From the IMG/VR virus record IMGVR_UViG_3300035034_002228, positions 17,796 through 81,795 of that record: a stretch of DNA of 64,000 nt; one strand, given 5' to 3'. This stretch comes from a virus. Position numbers and translations under genes: made by a program. The notes under the pieces were generated by a model. It was not told the DNA's origin. It worked only from the letters and a program-made list of their open reading frames with translations, and ran no database searches. Shown in pieces: positions 7,624 to 18,168 of this stretch. Position 1 is the stretch's first letter. Each line of letters opens with the position of its first letter.

Positions 7624-9681
7624 ATGACTACACCGCAAAAGATTTCTGATCTGCAAATCGCCGGTCAGGTTAAGAACGACGATTACGTTGAAGTAATCCA
7701 ACGCAATGCCGAGGGCGACTACGTCAACATGCGTTTGGCGATCAATAACCTCAAAGGCAAAGACGGCAAGTCGGCGTTTCAATTGGCCAAGGACGACGGG
7801 TTTACCGGCACCTTTAACGAATGGCTTCTGTCCCTGCGTGGCCCGGAAGGCAAAAACCCGTTTGACATGGCTCAAGCCGGTGGGTTCACCGGTACTCAAG
7901 AAGAGTGGTTGGCGTCTTTGGTAGGGCCTCAGGGCGCTCCGGGTCCCCAAGGTGAAGCAGGTCCGCAAGGCCCGGAAGGTTCTGTGGGACCGACCGGCCC
8001 TGCCGGTCCGAAAGGCGAAGCCGGTGATGCGGGTCCCGTCGGTCCCAAAGGCGAGGTTGGTGACGCTGGCCCAGCGGGCCCGAAAGGCGACGTAGGTCCT
8101 GCGGGACCGGAAGGCCCTCAGGGTGAAACGGGTCCGGCTGGTCCCATCGGACCTGAAGGCCCAGAAGGCCCCCAGGGCACTCAAGGTCTCAAAGGGGACC
8201 AAGGGGAACCTGGCCCGACGGGTCCGACGGGTCCAGTTGGCCCCAAAGGGGATCGTGGTCTGGAAGGTCCAGCAGGTCCGGAAGGTCCGCAAGGCGAACA
8301 GGGCGAAATGGGTCCAGGCATTAGCATTGTCGGGACACTGACGGCTGAATCCGAACTACCCGACACCGGCACGCTGGGTGAAGGTTATTTGGTCAACGGC
8401 GAGTTCTGGGGTTGGACCGGCACTCAGTACGAAAACCTAGGACCCATTCGTGGTCCTAAGGGTGAACAGGGTGTTCAAGGACCCGCTGGACCGGAAGGGC
8501 CCGAAGGCCCGCAAGGCGACATGGGACCCGAAGGTCCGGCTGGCGCTACCGGTCCCAAGGGTGATAAGGGTGACGCTGGCACAGTCGGGCCGAAAGGCGA
8601 CGTAGGCCCTGCCGGCCCTGAGGGTCCCCAGGGTGAACAGGGTGTTCAAGGTGAGAAAGGTGACAGTGGTGACCCCATTCAAATCCTGGGTACCGTCGCC
8701 GATCAATCTCAGCTTCCCTCCACCGGTGTTTCTGCCGGCCAGGGTTACGTCATTGGCACCAATCTGTGGGTGTGGGACGGTGCGGCGTGGTTTAACGCCG
8801 GCAGCTTGAAAGGTCCTCAAGGTGAACAAGGTCCGATGGGCCCTGCCGGTGTCAAGGGTGACGACGGTGCTCCAGGTCCTCAGGGTCCTGAAGGTGCTCA
8901 GGGTCCCCAAGGTAACACCGGCCCTGCCGGTCCGACTGGTCCTAAAGGTGATACTGGCGACGCCGGTCCCGCCGGCCCTGAAGGCCCTGCCGGATCACAA
9001 GGCCCTGCTGGCTTTGATGGCGCCGATGGTCAGTCCGCGTATCAGATTGCCGTGGACAATGGTTTCACAGGCACTGAGGCCGAATGGTTGACCTCACTGG
9101 AAGGCGAAGACGGTGTCGGGTCGGCACTGTCCATCGCGAATAACGGCACGGCTGTTACCGCCGAGGCGAAATCCATCAACTTCAAGGGCGCCACGGTTTC
9201 TGAAACCAACGGTGACGTTACGGTTGAAGTGTCGGCCAGTAGCGGTGGGTCAACAGGCGGTGTAAGCCTCGTACGCAAACGCGCGGTGTTGATGCGCGGG
9301 TCCCTGGAGGCGATTGTCATTGTGGTTGGGTTTGGTTCTCAGACCGACATGGACGCCCTGACCATTGAAAAACTGAACAGCGGCAGTGTGGTACGTCTGG
9401 ACAACAAAGCCGCTGCGCTCCACTTACATTCTGTGACCATATTTTATGATGCAGGATGGAACACCGGTAGCTCGTTCAATCTTCAATTCCCGGACAACTG
9501 GGGTGATGATTTCATGGGCGACATGGTGATCCCCACGTTCCAGCAGTTCTCTCGGTTGAATCCGCCGACACTGCAACCGACGACTTACCAGAACTACGAA
9601 GTCGTTGATGGTTACGTGAATGTTGGTAAAGCCAACGTTAACTCCAGCTACGGATATCACTGGAAGTACAACTTGTCGTAA
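7624..9681 (+). CDS. Collagen-like tail fibre protein
   Basis: A 685-residue fibre. The N-terminus ([20 protein letters not shown]...) resembles the capping domain of other phage collagen-like fibres. Two copies of a [19 protein letters not shown]-type motif follow, then long Gly-X-Y repeats expected to form a triple helix. Two beta modules interrupt the helix ([14 protein letters not shown]..., [14 protein letters not shown]...). A third [19 protein letters not shown] motif precedes a globular C-terminal head from about residue 505, the probable receptor-binding part. AGGAAG precedes ATG 7624. It is the first of three collagen-like genes in this strand-coherent block. Confidence 0.88.
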   Translation: MTTPQKISDLQIAGQVKNDDYVEVIQRNAEGDYVNMRLAINNLKGKDGKSAFQLAKDDGFTGTFNEWLLSLRGPEGKNPFDMAQAGGFTGTQEEWLASLVGPQGAPGPQGEAGPQGPEGSVGPTGPAGPKGEAGDAGPVGPKGEVGDAGPAGPKGDVGPAGPEGPQGETGPAGPIGPEGPEGPQGTQGLKGDQGEPGPTGPTGPVGPKGDRGLEGPAGPEGPQGEQGEMGPGISIVGTLTAESELPDTGTLGEGYLVNGEFWGWTGTQYENLGPIRGPKGEQGVQGPAGPEGPEGPQGDMGPEGPAGATGPKGDKGDAGTVGPKGDVGPAGPEGPQGEQGVQGEKGDSGDPIQILGTVADQSQLPSTGVSAGQGYVIGTNLWVWDGAAWFNAGSLKGPQGEQGPMGPAGVKGDDGAPGPQGPEGAQGPQGNTGPAGPTGPKGDTGDAGPAGPEGPAGSQGPAGFDGADGQSAYQIAVDNGFTGTEAEWLTSLEGEDGVGSALSIANNGTAVTAEAKSINFKGATVSETNGDVTVEVSASSGGSTGGVSLVRKRAVLMRGSLEAIVIVVGFGSQTDMDALTIEKLNSGSVVRLDNKAAALHLHSVTIFYDAGWNTGSSFNLQFPDNWGDDFMGDMVIPTFQQFSRLNPPTLQPTTYQNYEVVDGYVNVGKANVNSSYGYHWKYNLS

Positions 9682-9691
9682 ACACCAGCGT

Positions 9692-9729
9692 CATTGGGGT
9701 AGTGATCTTCAATGAATGCTACCTCAATG
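9692..9729 (+). promoter_or_regulatory. Hairpin in front of next fibre gene
   Basis: CATTGGGGTAG (9692-9702) pairs with CTACCTCAATG (9719-9729), ten of eleven bases, and ends directly before AAAAAAGGA, the ribosome site for 9746. There is no downstream T run, so it is not a classic terminator on this strand. Confidence 0.5.
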
Positions 9730-9745
9730 AAAAAAGGATTGTCAA

Positions 9746-10459
9746 ATGTCAAAACTACATTTTCAGGCCACCATTGACCTGAAGAGTGCAATCCCGGATG
9801 GTGAGGCGTGGGTAGTCCAAATTGGCTTTCGGGACGGCGAAGGGTACTTCCGTCCCAGTCAACTCCAGGCGAGCGATGTCATTGTACTGAACACGGGGGC
9901 ACTTGAGCCCGGAACGTACACCCAGTACAAGATCAACGAAGTGATCAATGTCAGCTGGACCGGTGAGATCGAGTTATCGATTCAATACCTAGACGGCAAC
10001 AACAACGACATTGCTAACCCACAACTGGATTACCTGGTTGGCGCGGTAGGTATCGTATCACGTCCCAGCGAACACTTGGGGCTTTTACCAGTCGTGTCGC
10101 CCGATGTTCAGGACATGAGCGACGCGTTCAGTATTTACACGTTGAACCACAACATCGTGAAACTGCTGGACGCACCTCGGTCTGACGGTGGGGGTGGTGG
10201 TGTTGTCCTTAAAACAGCCCAATGGTTGCCCGTTATGGCTGACGGTCGAGCCCCACTCCCAACCGAGCCTCTGGGGGACTTCGTACTGGACATGGGCATG
10301 GCGCATCTGTTGGATGGGTCGGTGGTTGAGTTGTCTGGAGTAAAACCCCAGTTCAATGCCGAAACATCCACATGGTATGCAGTGATCCCCGCAGCAGACA
10401 TTGCTGAACTCCAAGGAATGGTGGGTGCTATCACTGTGTCTTACCTAACCGGTTCTTAA
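9746..10459 (+). CDS. Tail-fibre-associated protein
   Basis: A 237-residue protein lying between a collagen-like fibre gene and the 10492 gene. ATG 9746 follows AAAAAAGGATTG. The first 150 residues are beta-type with a repeated pattern of extended strands (AWVVQIGFRDGEGYF, GEIELSIQYLDGNN). A glycine run, DGGGGGV, near residue 150 links to a smaller C-terminal domain ending GAITVSYLTG. No enzyme motif or membrane segment is visible and I do not recognise the family. Its position and beta composition suggest a fibre tip, adaptor or chaperone. Confidence 0.6.
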   Translation: MSKLHFQATIDLKSAIPDGEAWVVQIGFRDGEGYFRPSQLQASDVIVLNTGALEPGTYTQYKINEVINVSWTGEIELSIQYLDGNNNDIANPQLDYLVGAVGIVSRPSEHLGLLPVVSPDVQDMSDAFSIYTLNHNIVKLLDAPRSDGGGGGVVLKTAQWLPVMADGRAPLPTEPLGDFVLDMGMAHLLDGSVVELSGVKPQFNAETSTWYAVIPAADIAELQGMVGAITVSYLTGS

Positions 10460-10491
10460 AACACAATCTTTGATATTTCAGGAGCAATAGC

Positions 10492-11487
10492 ATGGCTATT
10501 ATCAAGCGTAATAAATCCACGATTTACGGCCTCGTGAACGACCTCGGTCAAATCAACCAGTCCATCCTGGACGAAGCCGAAGCCCGTAGTAACGCCGACG
10601 GTGATCTGGCGGCACTGACCACCACTGAAAAGACTAACCTCGTTGCGGCTATCAATGAAGTCAAGGGTGCAGCGGATCAGGTCTCCAGTGACGCACTGAC
10701 CAAAGCCGACAACCTCGCCAGCGTAGCTGACGCAGCGGCGGCCCGTACCAACCTGGACGTGATGTCCGGTGGTGAAATCGATCAGGCGATCTCTGACGCG
10801 CAGCTGAACTTCGGTAAGAGTTACAACGTTGCCGACATCGCGTCCCGTGATGCCCTGACCGGTCTGACCAACGTTGACCGTGTCCTGGTTACCGACGACG
10901 GCGATAGCAAATGGGCCCTGTACCAGCCGGAAGCGATCGATGGCGATACCGGTGCAGTTACCAGCTGGGTCAAGCTGTCGGATCAAGACACCCTGGAAAA
11001 CGCCATCAGTGCGTCCACCATCAAGCAGTCTTACGAGTCCAACGCTGACACCAACGCGTTCACCGACGCTGAGCAGACCAAAGTTGGTCACGTCACCGTC
11101 ACCCAGGCGATTGACCTGGACGACGCGGTCCTCAAGGCCAACCTGGCACAAGACCTCGCGTCGTCCAGCGCCACCGACGCGGCACCTTCGGTCCAGTCCG
11201 TTAAGAACTACGCGGACACCGCAGCCCGTGCTGGCGGTGCCATTCCGTTCATGGAAACCGTTGTAATCTCCGGCGATGACATCACACTGACCCATCAACC
11301 ACGTGGTGGTGTTAATGGCATCATGAACTTCGCCACCGTGCGTTACACCCATACTAGCGGTGTGGCATGGGATGCACCGGTTGTTGCCACAGCTGACCCG
11401 AAAGTGTTCACGGTTAACGCCGACCGCGCTGGTCAGTGGGACACTGAGAGCGTTCGTGTTCAGTACCTGTACAGCCCGCAGGCTTAA
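10492..11487 (+). CDS. Fibre-type protein, paralog of 19494 gene
   Basis: A 331-residue protein with the N-terminal signature MAIIKRNKSTIYGL and a C-terminal domain containing GVNGIMNFATVRYTH and VRVQYLYSP. The gene at 19494 shares both ends (MATVKRDKASIFGL; GVHGIMNYSTVQFD; VQVQYLYHH) but lacks most of the middle. The middle here is helical and alanine rich, likely a coiled-coil shaft. Codons are strongly biased towards CTG, CGT, GTT and ACC, like the major capsid gene, which suggests high expression. CAGGAGCAATAGC precedes ATG 10492. Probable trimeric short fibre or spike; function not proven. Confidence 0.65.
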   Translation: MAIIKRNKSTIYGLVNDLGQINQSILDEAEARSNADGDLAALTTTEKTNLVAAINEVKGAADQVSSDALTKADNLASVADAAAARTNLDVMSGGEIDQAISDAQLNFGKSYNVADIASRDALTGLTNVDRVLVTDDGDSKWALYQPEAIDGDTGAVTSWVKLSDQDTLENAISASTIKQSYESNADTNAFTDAEQTKVGHVTVTQAIDLDDAVLKANLAQDLASSSATDAAPSVQSVKNYADTAARAGGAIPFMETVVISGDDITLTHQPRGGVNGIMNFATVRYTHTSGVAWDAPVVATADPKVFTVNADRAGQWDTESVRVQYLYSPQA

Positions 11488-11494
11488 TGGGTAC

Positions 11495-11517
11495 TAGCGG
11501 TATCGAGGGTACCGCTA
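11495..11517 (+). terminator. Hairpin after 10492 gene
   Basis: TAGCGGTA and TACCGCTA form a perfect eight-pair stem around TCGAGGG, eight bases after the stop. It lacks a T run, so it may be a weak terminator, processing site or 3' end stabiliser. Confidence 0.4.
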
Positions 11518-11534
11518 AACTGTAGTTAAAATCT

Positions 11535-11587
11535 CCTGAAGCTAACGTGGGAAAGGCATCTAAATGGCCTCCTGCGTTAGCTTCAGG
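11535..11587 (+). promoter_or_regulatory. Perfect 13-base inverted repeat between fibre genes
   Basis: CCTGAAGCTAACG (11535-11547) is exactly repeated in reverse complement at 11575-11587. The 27-base loop holds a second small hairpin (AGGCAT/ATGGCCT). A short T run, GGTTTATG, follows, so it may terminate transcription, or act as an mRNA processing or recombination site between fibre genes. Confidence 0.6.
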
Positions 11588-11615
11588 TTTATGTGTTCAT
11601 TAGTGGAGAGATACC

Positions 11616-12383
11616 ATGGCTAAGCGTATTACGGAAATGGGCCCGATTGAACTTCCACTCTCCGGAGAAGAGCTGTTGGAAGTGGTTCAGAACGGTGTCA
11701 ACAAGCGGTTCCCGATCGGGGAACTGACGGTTCAAGGTAACGACGGGCTATCGGCATTCGATGTCGCGGTCCGTGAAGGCTTTGAAGGTACTTTGGAAGA
11801 CTGGTTGGCATCATTGCGCGGCCCAGAAGGACCAGTGGGTCCACGGGGACCACAGGGCGTTGAGGGACCGAAAGGGCCCAAGGGTGACACTGGCAACGAT
11901 GGTCCGGCTGGACCCAAAGGAGACGCAGGGCCGGAAGGACCCCAAGGGGAACCAGGACCCGAAGGACCTGAGGGGCCCAAAGGTGAGAAAGGCGATACCG
12001 GTGATACTGGCCCAACCGGACCTAAGGGCGACAAAGGTGATAAGGGTGATACGGGTGACCCCGGCCCAGTTGGACCTGAGGGACCATCAGGTGGAGGTGG
12101 TGGTAGTAACTTTGTAACCATCCAAGCCACCAGCTGGAGTGCGGGACAGTTTACCTTGCCTGAAGGAGTAACGGTCGAGAAGATCTACTCGGACAGCTCC
12201 CTGCAAATCAACCATGGGCAGAACAAATACCCGAAGGGTTGGTTTGGGTTCATTCGAGAGTCGGACCCTTGGGTAGGTATCATCCCAACCAACGTTCGGA
12301 ACATTCAAATCGTCGATGCGAATACGATCATTATCACAAACGTGTCCAGCTTCGAAATCTTTGATATTTCCATTCAGTTTTAA
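11616..12383 (+). CDS. Short collagen-like tail fibre
   Basis: A 255-residue protein. The N-terminus ([25 protein letters not shown]) is the common capping domain of phage collagen-like fibres. One [19 protein letters not shown] motif leads into about 85 residues of Gly-X-Y repeats rich in [11 protein letters not shown] triplets, then a GGGG hinge and an 85-residue beta domain. GGAGAGATACC precedes ATG 11616. It is a shortened version of the 685-residue fibre with a different head, consistent with an additional host-range fibre. Confidence 0.85.
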   Translation: MAKRITEMGPIELPLSGEELLEVVQNGVNKRFPIGELTVQGNDGLSAFDVAVREGFEGTLEDWLASLRGPEGPVGPRGPQGVEGPKGPKGDTGNDGPAGPKGDAGPEGPQGEPGPEGPEGPKGEKGDTGDTGPTGPKGDKGDKGDTGDPGPVGPEGPSGGGGGSNFVTIQATSWSAGQFTLPEGVTVEKIYSDSSLQINHGQNKYPKGWFGFIRESDPWVGIIPTNVRNIQIVDANTIIITNVSSFEIFDISIQF

Positions 12384-12399
12384 CACGAGGGACTGATTT

Positions 12400-12912
12400 A
12401 TGATCAACGCGGGGATAAAGATTGCTTCTTTTAATGGCAAGCAGTCATTCAACAGCGAAACCCAGCTTTGGGAAGGCATTGAAGTCAGTGTCAACTACCC
12501 TGGAAAGCAAACGCCGGTGGACAACCCAATACAGATCGGTGACCTGCTCATTGAACCGGGTGGGAGCATCTGGCAAGTTGAGGCGGCGACGGTTCTGGAT
12601 GATGTCGCCGGCGTATTCGAGCTGTCGCTGTCAATGCTGGAAGAAGAAACCACGGACGCGGTCTCACCGGGTCTGGGTACGGTCAACCGAGGTGGTATTG
12701 TAACTCCCAAACAAGGGTATGTGGCACCACATTGGGATTCAACCATCGTCGACGCGAACGTGTCTCGAATTGCCTCCATGATCACCATGGAAAACTACGA
12801 CAAACTGTTTGGTGGTGGTGACGGTAGCGATGCGGGGGATGGATCGACCGATACTGGGCCAGTATGGCTTGGTGTGGTGGACGGCGGTGAACTGGGCAAC
12901 TCAGGAGCATAA
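12400..12912 (+). CDS. Fibre-locus hypothetical protein
   Basis: A 170-residue protein sixteen bases after the short fibre gene and three bases before the giant fibre gene, with GAGGGACTGATTT before ATG 12400. It has a beta-rich N-terminal half (TQLWEGIEVSVNY, IQIGDLLIEPGGSIWQVEA) and a glycine/aspartate-rich linker near residue 140. I do not recognise it. The tight spacing suggests that it is made with the giant fibre and may cap, anchor or fold it. Confidence 0.6.
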   Translation: MINAGIKIASFNGKQSFNSETQLWEGIEVSVNYPGKQTPVDNPIQIGDLLIEPGGSIWQVEAATVLDDVAGVFELSLSMLEEETTDAVSPGLGTVNRGGIVTPKQGYVAPHWDSTIVDANVSRIASMITMENYDKLFGGGDGSDAGDGSTDTGPVWLGVVDGGELGNSGA

Positions 12913-12915
12913 CCC

Positions 12916-15900
12916 ATGTCAGGAAACGAAAGAAGGTATCGGTTCCCTCGCGGTAATACCGAACAAAACAACAGTTATACCGGGTACGATGGGGAAGTCA
13001 CCATCGATACCGAACTCAATCAACTGCGTCGTCACGACGGCGTAACCCCCGGTGGTTTTGTCATCGCCTCCGGCGGTGGCGGTGAGATTGGGGATGTCAG
13101 CGAACTGATCGACACCGGCATTCTTGTCGTTGGTACGCTGTCCACCCCCGACAATCTTCCGGAAGCGTGGGAACATTCCACCGGTGATACATACATCATA
13201 GACACCCACTACTACACCCTGATCGGCAACACCTGGGAAAACCTCGGGTCGTTCCGTGGGGAAGACGGCCTGAACGCGTACGAACTGGCCGTGACCCGTG
13301 ATGGGTATACCGGCACGTATGGTCAGTGGAAAGAAAGCCTGCGTGGACAAGACGGCATTGGCATCAACGTCCGTGGCTCGCTGCCGAATCTTGAAACACT
13401 GGATTTGGTGGAACCGGTCCGGGGTCACGCGTACGTGATCGATCGGAAGATGTACGTTTGGGACACCCAGAAATGGGCCGAGGTGGGGCAAGTTGGTCCC
13501 CCCGGGATGAGCACTTACGAGTTGGCCAAGGTCACCGGTCAAATCGAAGAGTCCACCACCCTGACGCAGTACCTCAACTCCCTCAAAGGGCAAAGTGCGT
13601 TTCAGCTGGCGCGGGAGATTGAAGAAATCCCGTCGAACTGGGGCCTTGAAGATTACCTCGAATCCCTGCAAGGCAAAAGCGCGTACGACATGGCCGTGGA
13701 AAACGGCTACGTTGGGACGATTGACGACTACCTTGCCTCGCTGGTAGGACCTGAGGGTCCCCAGGGTCCCCGTGGTCTACGCGGTGATAAGGGTGAACAA
13801 GCCAACGCCATTCAGGTGTTGGGTAAGGTGGTGTCTTATCTGGACCTTCCAACCGAGGGCGTGTCTCCAGGTGACGCGTATTTCATCCAGAAGAACCTCT
13901 GGGTCTATACAGGCTCGCGTTTTGAAGACCTGGGTGAGATTGTAGGGCCACAAGGTGAACAGGGCTTACAAGGACCCTCAGGCCCTCCTGGGGACCAAGG
14001 TCCCGAAGGGCTGAGCGCGTACGAAGTGGCCATCAACAACTACCTGTTCGACGGCGACGAAGAAGCGTGGATTGCGTCCCTGGAAGGGAAGAGCGCCTAC
14101 GAGATTGCCAAAGAGTTCGACTACGGTAATGAGATCGAAAGCGAGGAACAGTGGCTGGAGTCATTGAAAGGCAAGAACTCGTATGAGACCGCCATTGAAC
14201 TTGGCTTGGTGGCTACGGTTGAAGAGTGGAATGAGAAGATGCGTGGTCCGGAAGGGCCGATGGGTCCTCAGGGTCCCATGGGTCGCAGTCTGGAGATTTC
14301 CGGCTACGTTCAAGACCCCGATGCCCAACCACTGCCAACAGACGTCTCCCCGTACACCGCGTACGTGGTTCAAGATCACCTACACATGTTCACCGGCACC
14401 GAATGGGTCGACCTTGGACGCTTTGAAGGTCCCAAGGGGGACAAAGGCGATAAGGGTGACAAGGGCGATACCGGTGAGAAAGGCGAGGTTGGTACCGGCA
14501 TTCAGGTAAAAGGCGCCGTAGCCTCTGAATTGGCCCTACCCAACATCCAAGACTACGTCGACGGTGACTGTTTCTTCGTTGAGAAGAACCTCTACGTGAA
14601 AACCGGCGGTCTGTGGTTGAACGTTGGGGAAGTGAAAGGCGATCAAGGGGAAAAGGGCGAACAAGGTGACCAAGGTCTGACTGGCGACCGTGGACCACGT
14701 GGCACCAACGGTCGAAACGGTCGCAGTGGTCGGAACGGCCGCAACGGCTTGCATGGTTGGAACGGGCGTAATGGCCGGACTGGTCGTCAAGGTCCCATGG
14801 GCGCGCCCGGTCCGCGTGGGTTTACCGGTTCGCCGGGCGCGTCCATTAAAGTGAAAGGGTCGGTACCGGCGGTGAGCTTCTTGACCGACCAAGGGAACGA
14901 GGTCGGTGATGCGTACATCGTCGAGAACGAGTTCCATGTGTGGGATGGCACACAGTGGACCAACGTAGGATTCCTACAGGGCCCTCGCGGTGTGGACGGC
15001 CCCCGTGGTCTGCAGGGTCCCGTTGGACCGATGGGGGTGAAAGGCGACCAAGGCGTTCCTGGCCCACAAGGCATCGAAGGGGTGCAAGGCTCGGACGGTC
15101 GTCAAGGTCCCATGGGCCTGTCTATCAATGTCCTGGGTCGTGTCTCTACCTTTGCGAGTCTGGACGCCAAGTCCCGACCGTCGTTTGGCGACGCGTACAT
15201 CGTCGACGATACCGAGGGTGAGGTTTACGCGTGGGACGGCGAAGCGTGGCAGGGTCTGGGTCCGGTCCAAGGTCCCGAAGGACCTCCTGGTCCAATCCCT
15301 ACCCCACGTGGTGTAGCGGTTGACCCGGATTACCTGTTCAATCAAATCCTGAACCCGAAGAAAGGCGATTTCTACACCATCGCGGGTGAAGCCTGGATTC
15401 ATGACGGTGAGACGTTCATCAACGTCGGTCAGTGGACCGGACCCGAAGGTCCCAAGGGCGACAAAGGTGATCAAGGCGAAAAGGGTGACGCGGGGGATGA
15501 CGGCCACGGCATCATCGTTCTTGGCGAACTGGGTGATGTAAACGACCTACCCTTGACCTCCAGCCGTGGGGATTTCTACGTGGTCACCGGTGACCTGTGG
15601 GGCTGGGACGGCGCCCGTTGGGTTAACTACGGTCCTTTCCGTGGTCCCACCGGACCGGCTGGACCAAAAGGCATTGATGGCATCGACGGTGTGGATGGCA
15701 TCGACGGTGAACAAGGCCCGCAGGGTGAACGCGGTCTGCAAGGCGAAACCGCCGCCAGCATCAAGGTACTGGGCTCGAAAGCCACCGTGGGCGAACTGCC
15801 GGACGGCAGCACCAGCGAGGTCGGTGATGCGTACATCGTCGGTGACCGATTCTACGTGTGGAACAGTGCCATTTGGGAAGACGTTGGCTTCCTGCAAGGC

Positions 15901-17502
15901 CCTCGTGGCATTCAGGGCGAACAAGGTCCTCGTGGTCCCACAGGTCCGCAAGGTCGGGCTGGTGAGCAGGGACCGCAAGGTTCTACCGGCGCACAAGGCC
16001 CTGTGGGTGCGGAAGGTCCTCAGGGTGAGAAGGGCGATACCGAAGCGGCCATCTACGTCATCGGTAGCCTGGAAAGCAGCGTTGCCCTGCCCACCACGGG
16101 CAATGAACGCGGCGACGCGTACATCATCGACCAGAGCTTCTGGGTCTGGGACGGTGCTGAATGGAGCGATGTCGGTTTCATTCACGGTCCGAAAGGGGAT
16201 CGGGGGGATACCGGTCCTGCCGGTCCGCAAGGTCCGTTAGGCCCACGTGGGATTCAAGGTCCTCAGGGTGAACAAGGCCCAGAAGGTGAGAAAGGTCTCC
16301 AGGGTCCCATGGGCATTTCCATCCGAATCATCGGCAGTCAGCCGACCATCTCGGACATTCCGGACCGTCAGCACCAAGTTGGTGACGCGTACATCATCGA
16401 TGGGGTTGTGTACACCTACGATGGGTACAGCTGGATCGACATTGGCCAGTTCCAGGGTCAGCGTGGTCCTCAGGGCCCCAGTGGTCTGGACGCCTACGAA
16501 ATGGCGGTCAATAAAGGATTCACTGGCACCTTTGAAGACTGGGTGGAATCCCTGCGCGGTCCACAAGGCGATGCCGGTGCGGGACTCACGTTCCTAGGCA
16601 TCCTGGGTGACGCTGAGGAATTGCCGACCACCAACAACATGAACGGGGACATGTACCGCAAAGGTCCACACCTGTATGTTTGGGTCGACACCGCCTGGAA
16701 GAACATGGGCATCATACAAGGCCCCCGTGGTGACGAAGGTCCCGAAGGTCCTGCCGGCCCCGAGGGTCCGCAAGGGATGCGTGGCCCACAGGGTACCGCC
16801 TGGCTGTCGTTCGAACGTGATCCGGACACCCTGGACGGTTTGAAGGGCGACTACGCGATCAACACCATCACCAACGACTACTTCCTCAAGGTGGACGAGT
16901 TCCTCTGGGTGAAGCTCGGCCGGATGGGCGGCGGTACCGTGGAAGAAGCCCCGACCTCCGGTGGGCGTTACGTTCGTGCCGAAGGTGGCTGGAAGCCACT
17001 CAAGGAAGGTGTGACCGAAGCGCCAGTGAACGGCGAAGCGTACATGCGTATCGACGGGACGTGGACGCTGTACAGACCACCGATCGTTGACGTAGAAACC
17101 AGCACCCCGCATCACCGTGTGAAGGGTTCTTGGGTCCCGGTTGAGCTGACGGACGCCCCGGTGGACGATCAAACCTACTTCCGTCGTAATAAGAAGTGGG
17201 TGCCGTTCAACCGGTACACGTTGAAGAACGAAAGTGTCGATACGGTGATGGACCTGTCCATTGCCCAGACCTTCAACATCGCAGCCACTCGCGATAAGGC
17301 ATTGTCGTTTACCAACGCGCCGGGCGCGGATCGCACCATGACGGTGGTAGTGACCATCGCCGGAGACGGCGGTATCATCACATGGCCGGACAGTGTGTTC
17401 TTTAAGGACGAAGTACCGCCAACATTGGGCACCAACTACACCGTGGTGGTCATGTATTGGACGGGCTCGATCTGGATCGGGAAACTGATGGAAGCCATTT
17501 AA
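12916..17502 (+). CDS. Giant collagen-like fibre with repeated beta modules
   Basis: A 1528-residue fibre. The N-terminal 60 residues ([18 protein letters not shown]..., [12 protein letters not shown]) resemble the Mtd-type N-terminal domain of phage receptor-binding proteins. The body alternates short Gly-X-Y helices with about 13 copies of a module of roughly 48 residues, whose core reads IxVxGS...LP...GDAYIV...YVWDG..W.DVG. Several SAYEIA..EWLESLKG motifs also occur. An unusual Asn-Gly-Arg-rich collagen stretch lies near residue 600. The last 90 residues form a compact beta domain. CAGGAG precedes ATG 12916. Likely a long, jointed fibre with many surface-binding modules. Confidence 0.85.
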   Translation: MSGNERRYRFPRGNTEQNNSYTGYDGEVTIDTELNQLRRHDGVTPGGFVIASGGGGEIGDVSELIDTGILVVGTLSTPDNLPEAWEHSTGDTYIIDTHYYTLIGNTWENLGSFRGEDGLNAYELAVTRDGYTGTYGQWKESLRGQDGIGINVRGSLPNLETLDLVEPVRGHAYVIDRKMYVWDTQKWAEVGQVGPPGMSTYELAKVTGQIEESTTLTQYLNSLKGQSAFQLAREIEEIPSNWGLEDYLESLQGKSAYDMAVENGYVGTIDDYLASLVGPEGPQGPRGLRGDKGEQANAIQVLGKVVSYLDLPTEGVSPGDAYFIQKNLWVYTGSRFEDLGEIVGPQGEQGLQGPSGPPGDQGPEGLSAYEVAINNYLFDGDEEAWIASLEGKSAYEIAKEFDYGNEIESEEQWLESLKGKNSYETAIELGLVATVEEWNEKMRGPEGPMGPQGPMGRSLEISGYVQDPDAQPLPTDVSPYTAYVVQDHLHMFTGTEWVDLGRFEGPKGDKGDKGDKGDTGEKGEVGTGIQVKGAVASELALPNIQDYVDGDCFFVEKNLYVKTGGLWLNVGEVKGDQGEKGEQGDQGLTGDRGPRGTNGRNGRSGRNGRNGLHGWNGRNGRTGRQGPMGAPGPRGFTGSPGASIKVKGSVPAVSFLTDQGNEVGDAYIVENEFHVWDGTQWTNVGFLQGPRGVDGPRGLQGPVGPMGVKGDQGVPGPQGIEGVQGSDGRQGPMGLSINVLGRVSTFASLDAKSRPSFGDAYIVDDTEGEVYAWDGEAWQGLGPVQGPEGPPGPIPTPRGVAVDPDYLFNQILNPKKGDFYTIAGEAWIHDGETFINVGQWTGPEGPKGDKGDQGEKGDAGDDGHGIIVLGELGDVNDLPLTSSRGDFYVVTGDLWGWDGARWVNYGPFRGPTGPAGPKGIDGIDGVDGIDGEQGPQGERGLQGETAASIKVLGSKATVGELPDGSTSEVGDAYIVGDRFYVWNSAIWEDVGFLQGPRGIQGEQGPRGPTGPQGRAGEQGPQGSTGAQGPVGAEGPQGEKGDTEAAIYVIGSLESSVALPTTGNERGDAYIIDQSFWVWDGAEWSDVGFIHGPKGDRGDTGPAGPQGPLGPRGIQGPQGEQGPEGEKGLQGPMGISIRIIGSQPTISDIPDRQHQVGDAYIIDGVVYTYDGYSWIDIGQFQGQRGPQGPSGLDAYEMAVNKGFTGTFEDWVESLRGPQGDAGAGLTFLGILGDAEELPTTNNMNGDMYRKGPHLYVWVDTAWKNMGIIQGPRGDEGPEGPAGPEGPQGMRGPQGTAWLSFERDPDTLDGLKGDYAINTITNDYFLKVDEFLWVKLGRMGGGTVEEAPTSGGRYVRAEGGWKPLKEGVTEAPVNGEAYMRIDGTWTLYRPPIVDVETSTPHHRVKGSWVPVELTDAPVDDQTYFRRNKKWVPFNRYTLKNESVDTVMDLSIAQTFNIAATRDKALSFTNAPGADRTMTVVVTIAGDGGIITWPDSVFFKDEVPPTLGTNYTVVVMYWTGSIWIGKLMEAI

Positions 17503-17514
17503 TCCACCCATAAT

Positions 17515-17540
17515 GGGGAGGGGTGACCCCTCCCCACACT
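17515..17540 (+). terminator. Terminator after giant fibre
   Basis: GGGGAGGGG and CCCCTCCCC form a perfect nine-pair stem around TGA, followed by ACACTTTT, twelve bases after the giant fibre stop. Confidence 0.8.
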
Positions 17541-17556
17541 TTTACAGTGAACGCCT

Positions 17557-18168
17557 ATGGACACTTACATTAATTTGACAACGGGACAATACCCACTGAC
17601 CTTGGAGGAAATACGGCGAGAGCTTTTGACCGTATCCCTACCAAAAGCCCCCACCGAGGAACAGCTTCGACGGTGTGGCTATGGGTTGGTGAAACCGACC
17701 AAACGCCCCGCCGGTACCAACGTGGTGGGAACAGCCCCACGGTATCAGAACGGGCAGTTTTACCAAACTTGGGAGGTGGTGGAGAGTGCGGATTTGGGCG
17801 AGTGGCAACAAGAGCTTAAACGGTTGCTGGATACGACCTACAACACCCTGTTGACTCAGGGATGGACGTACGGTACTCACCAAGTCGACCTTGTCAACAG
17901 TGAGGAACTGAATTGGTTTTTCTTAGAGTGCTTATCGTCACAAGACGATCACTCGGACGAGCCGGTTTTGTTTTATACGCCCAATGGCGATGCGGTGGAG
18001 TTTGACTGGGAGACAGGATTGCAATTCGTCAAGGACGCGGTGCGGTATCGACGTTCGTTGAAACGCGGGTACCACCACGGACTTACGCACATTCGTGAGT
18101 GCGAGTGTGTGGCGGATTGCAAATCTGTTAAACGCAAGTTAGAAACAAAGGAAGTCTTCCAATGTTAG
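17557..18168 (+). CDS. Tail fibre assembly-like protein
   Basis: A 203-residue protein. The N-terminal 80 residues follow the pattern of phage fibre-assembly or DUF4376-type proteins: YINLTTGQYPLTLEEIRREL, then GYGLVKPTKRP, then APRYQNGQFYQTWEVVE. The C-terminal half differs and includes a cysteine-rich end (ECECVADCKSVK), which might bind metal. It follows the giant fibre gene and overlaps the glycine-rich adhesin by seven bases. Such proteins usually help trimerise or fold adjacent fibres. The start at 17557 has only a weak ribosome site. Confidence 0.65.
   Translation: MDTYINLTTGQYPLTLEEIRRELLTVSLPKAPTEEQLRRCGYGLVKPTKRPAGTNVVGTAPRYQNGQFYQTWEVVESADLGEWQQELKRLLDTTYNTLLTQGWTYGTHQVDLVNSEELNWFFLECLSSQDDHSDEPVLFYTPNGDAVEFDWETGLQFVKDAVRYRRSLKRGYHHGLTHIRECECVADCKSVKRKLETKEVFQC

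Noticed and set aside
7603-8292. Long minus-strand frames opposite the collagen-like fibres (also at 15547-16230 and 14974-15507)
   Set aside because: They are by-products of Gly-X-Y codon repeats: the translations are repetitive (FxxTxRTxR) and lack ribosome sites.
10456-11352. 298-codon minus-strand frame opposite the 10492 gene
   Set aside because: The + strand gene has a ribosome site, strong codon bias and a paralog; the antisense frame has none of these.
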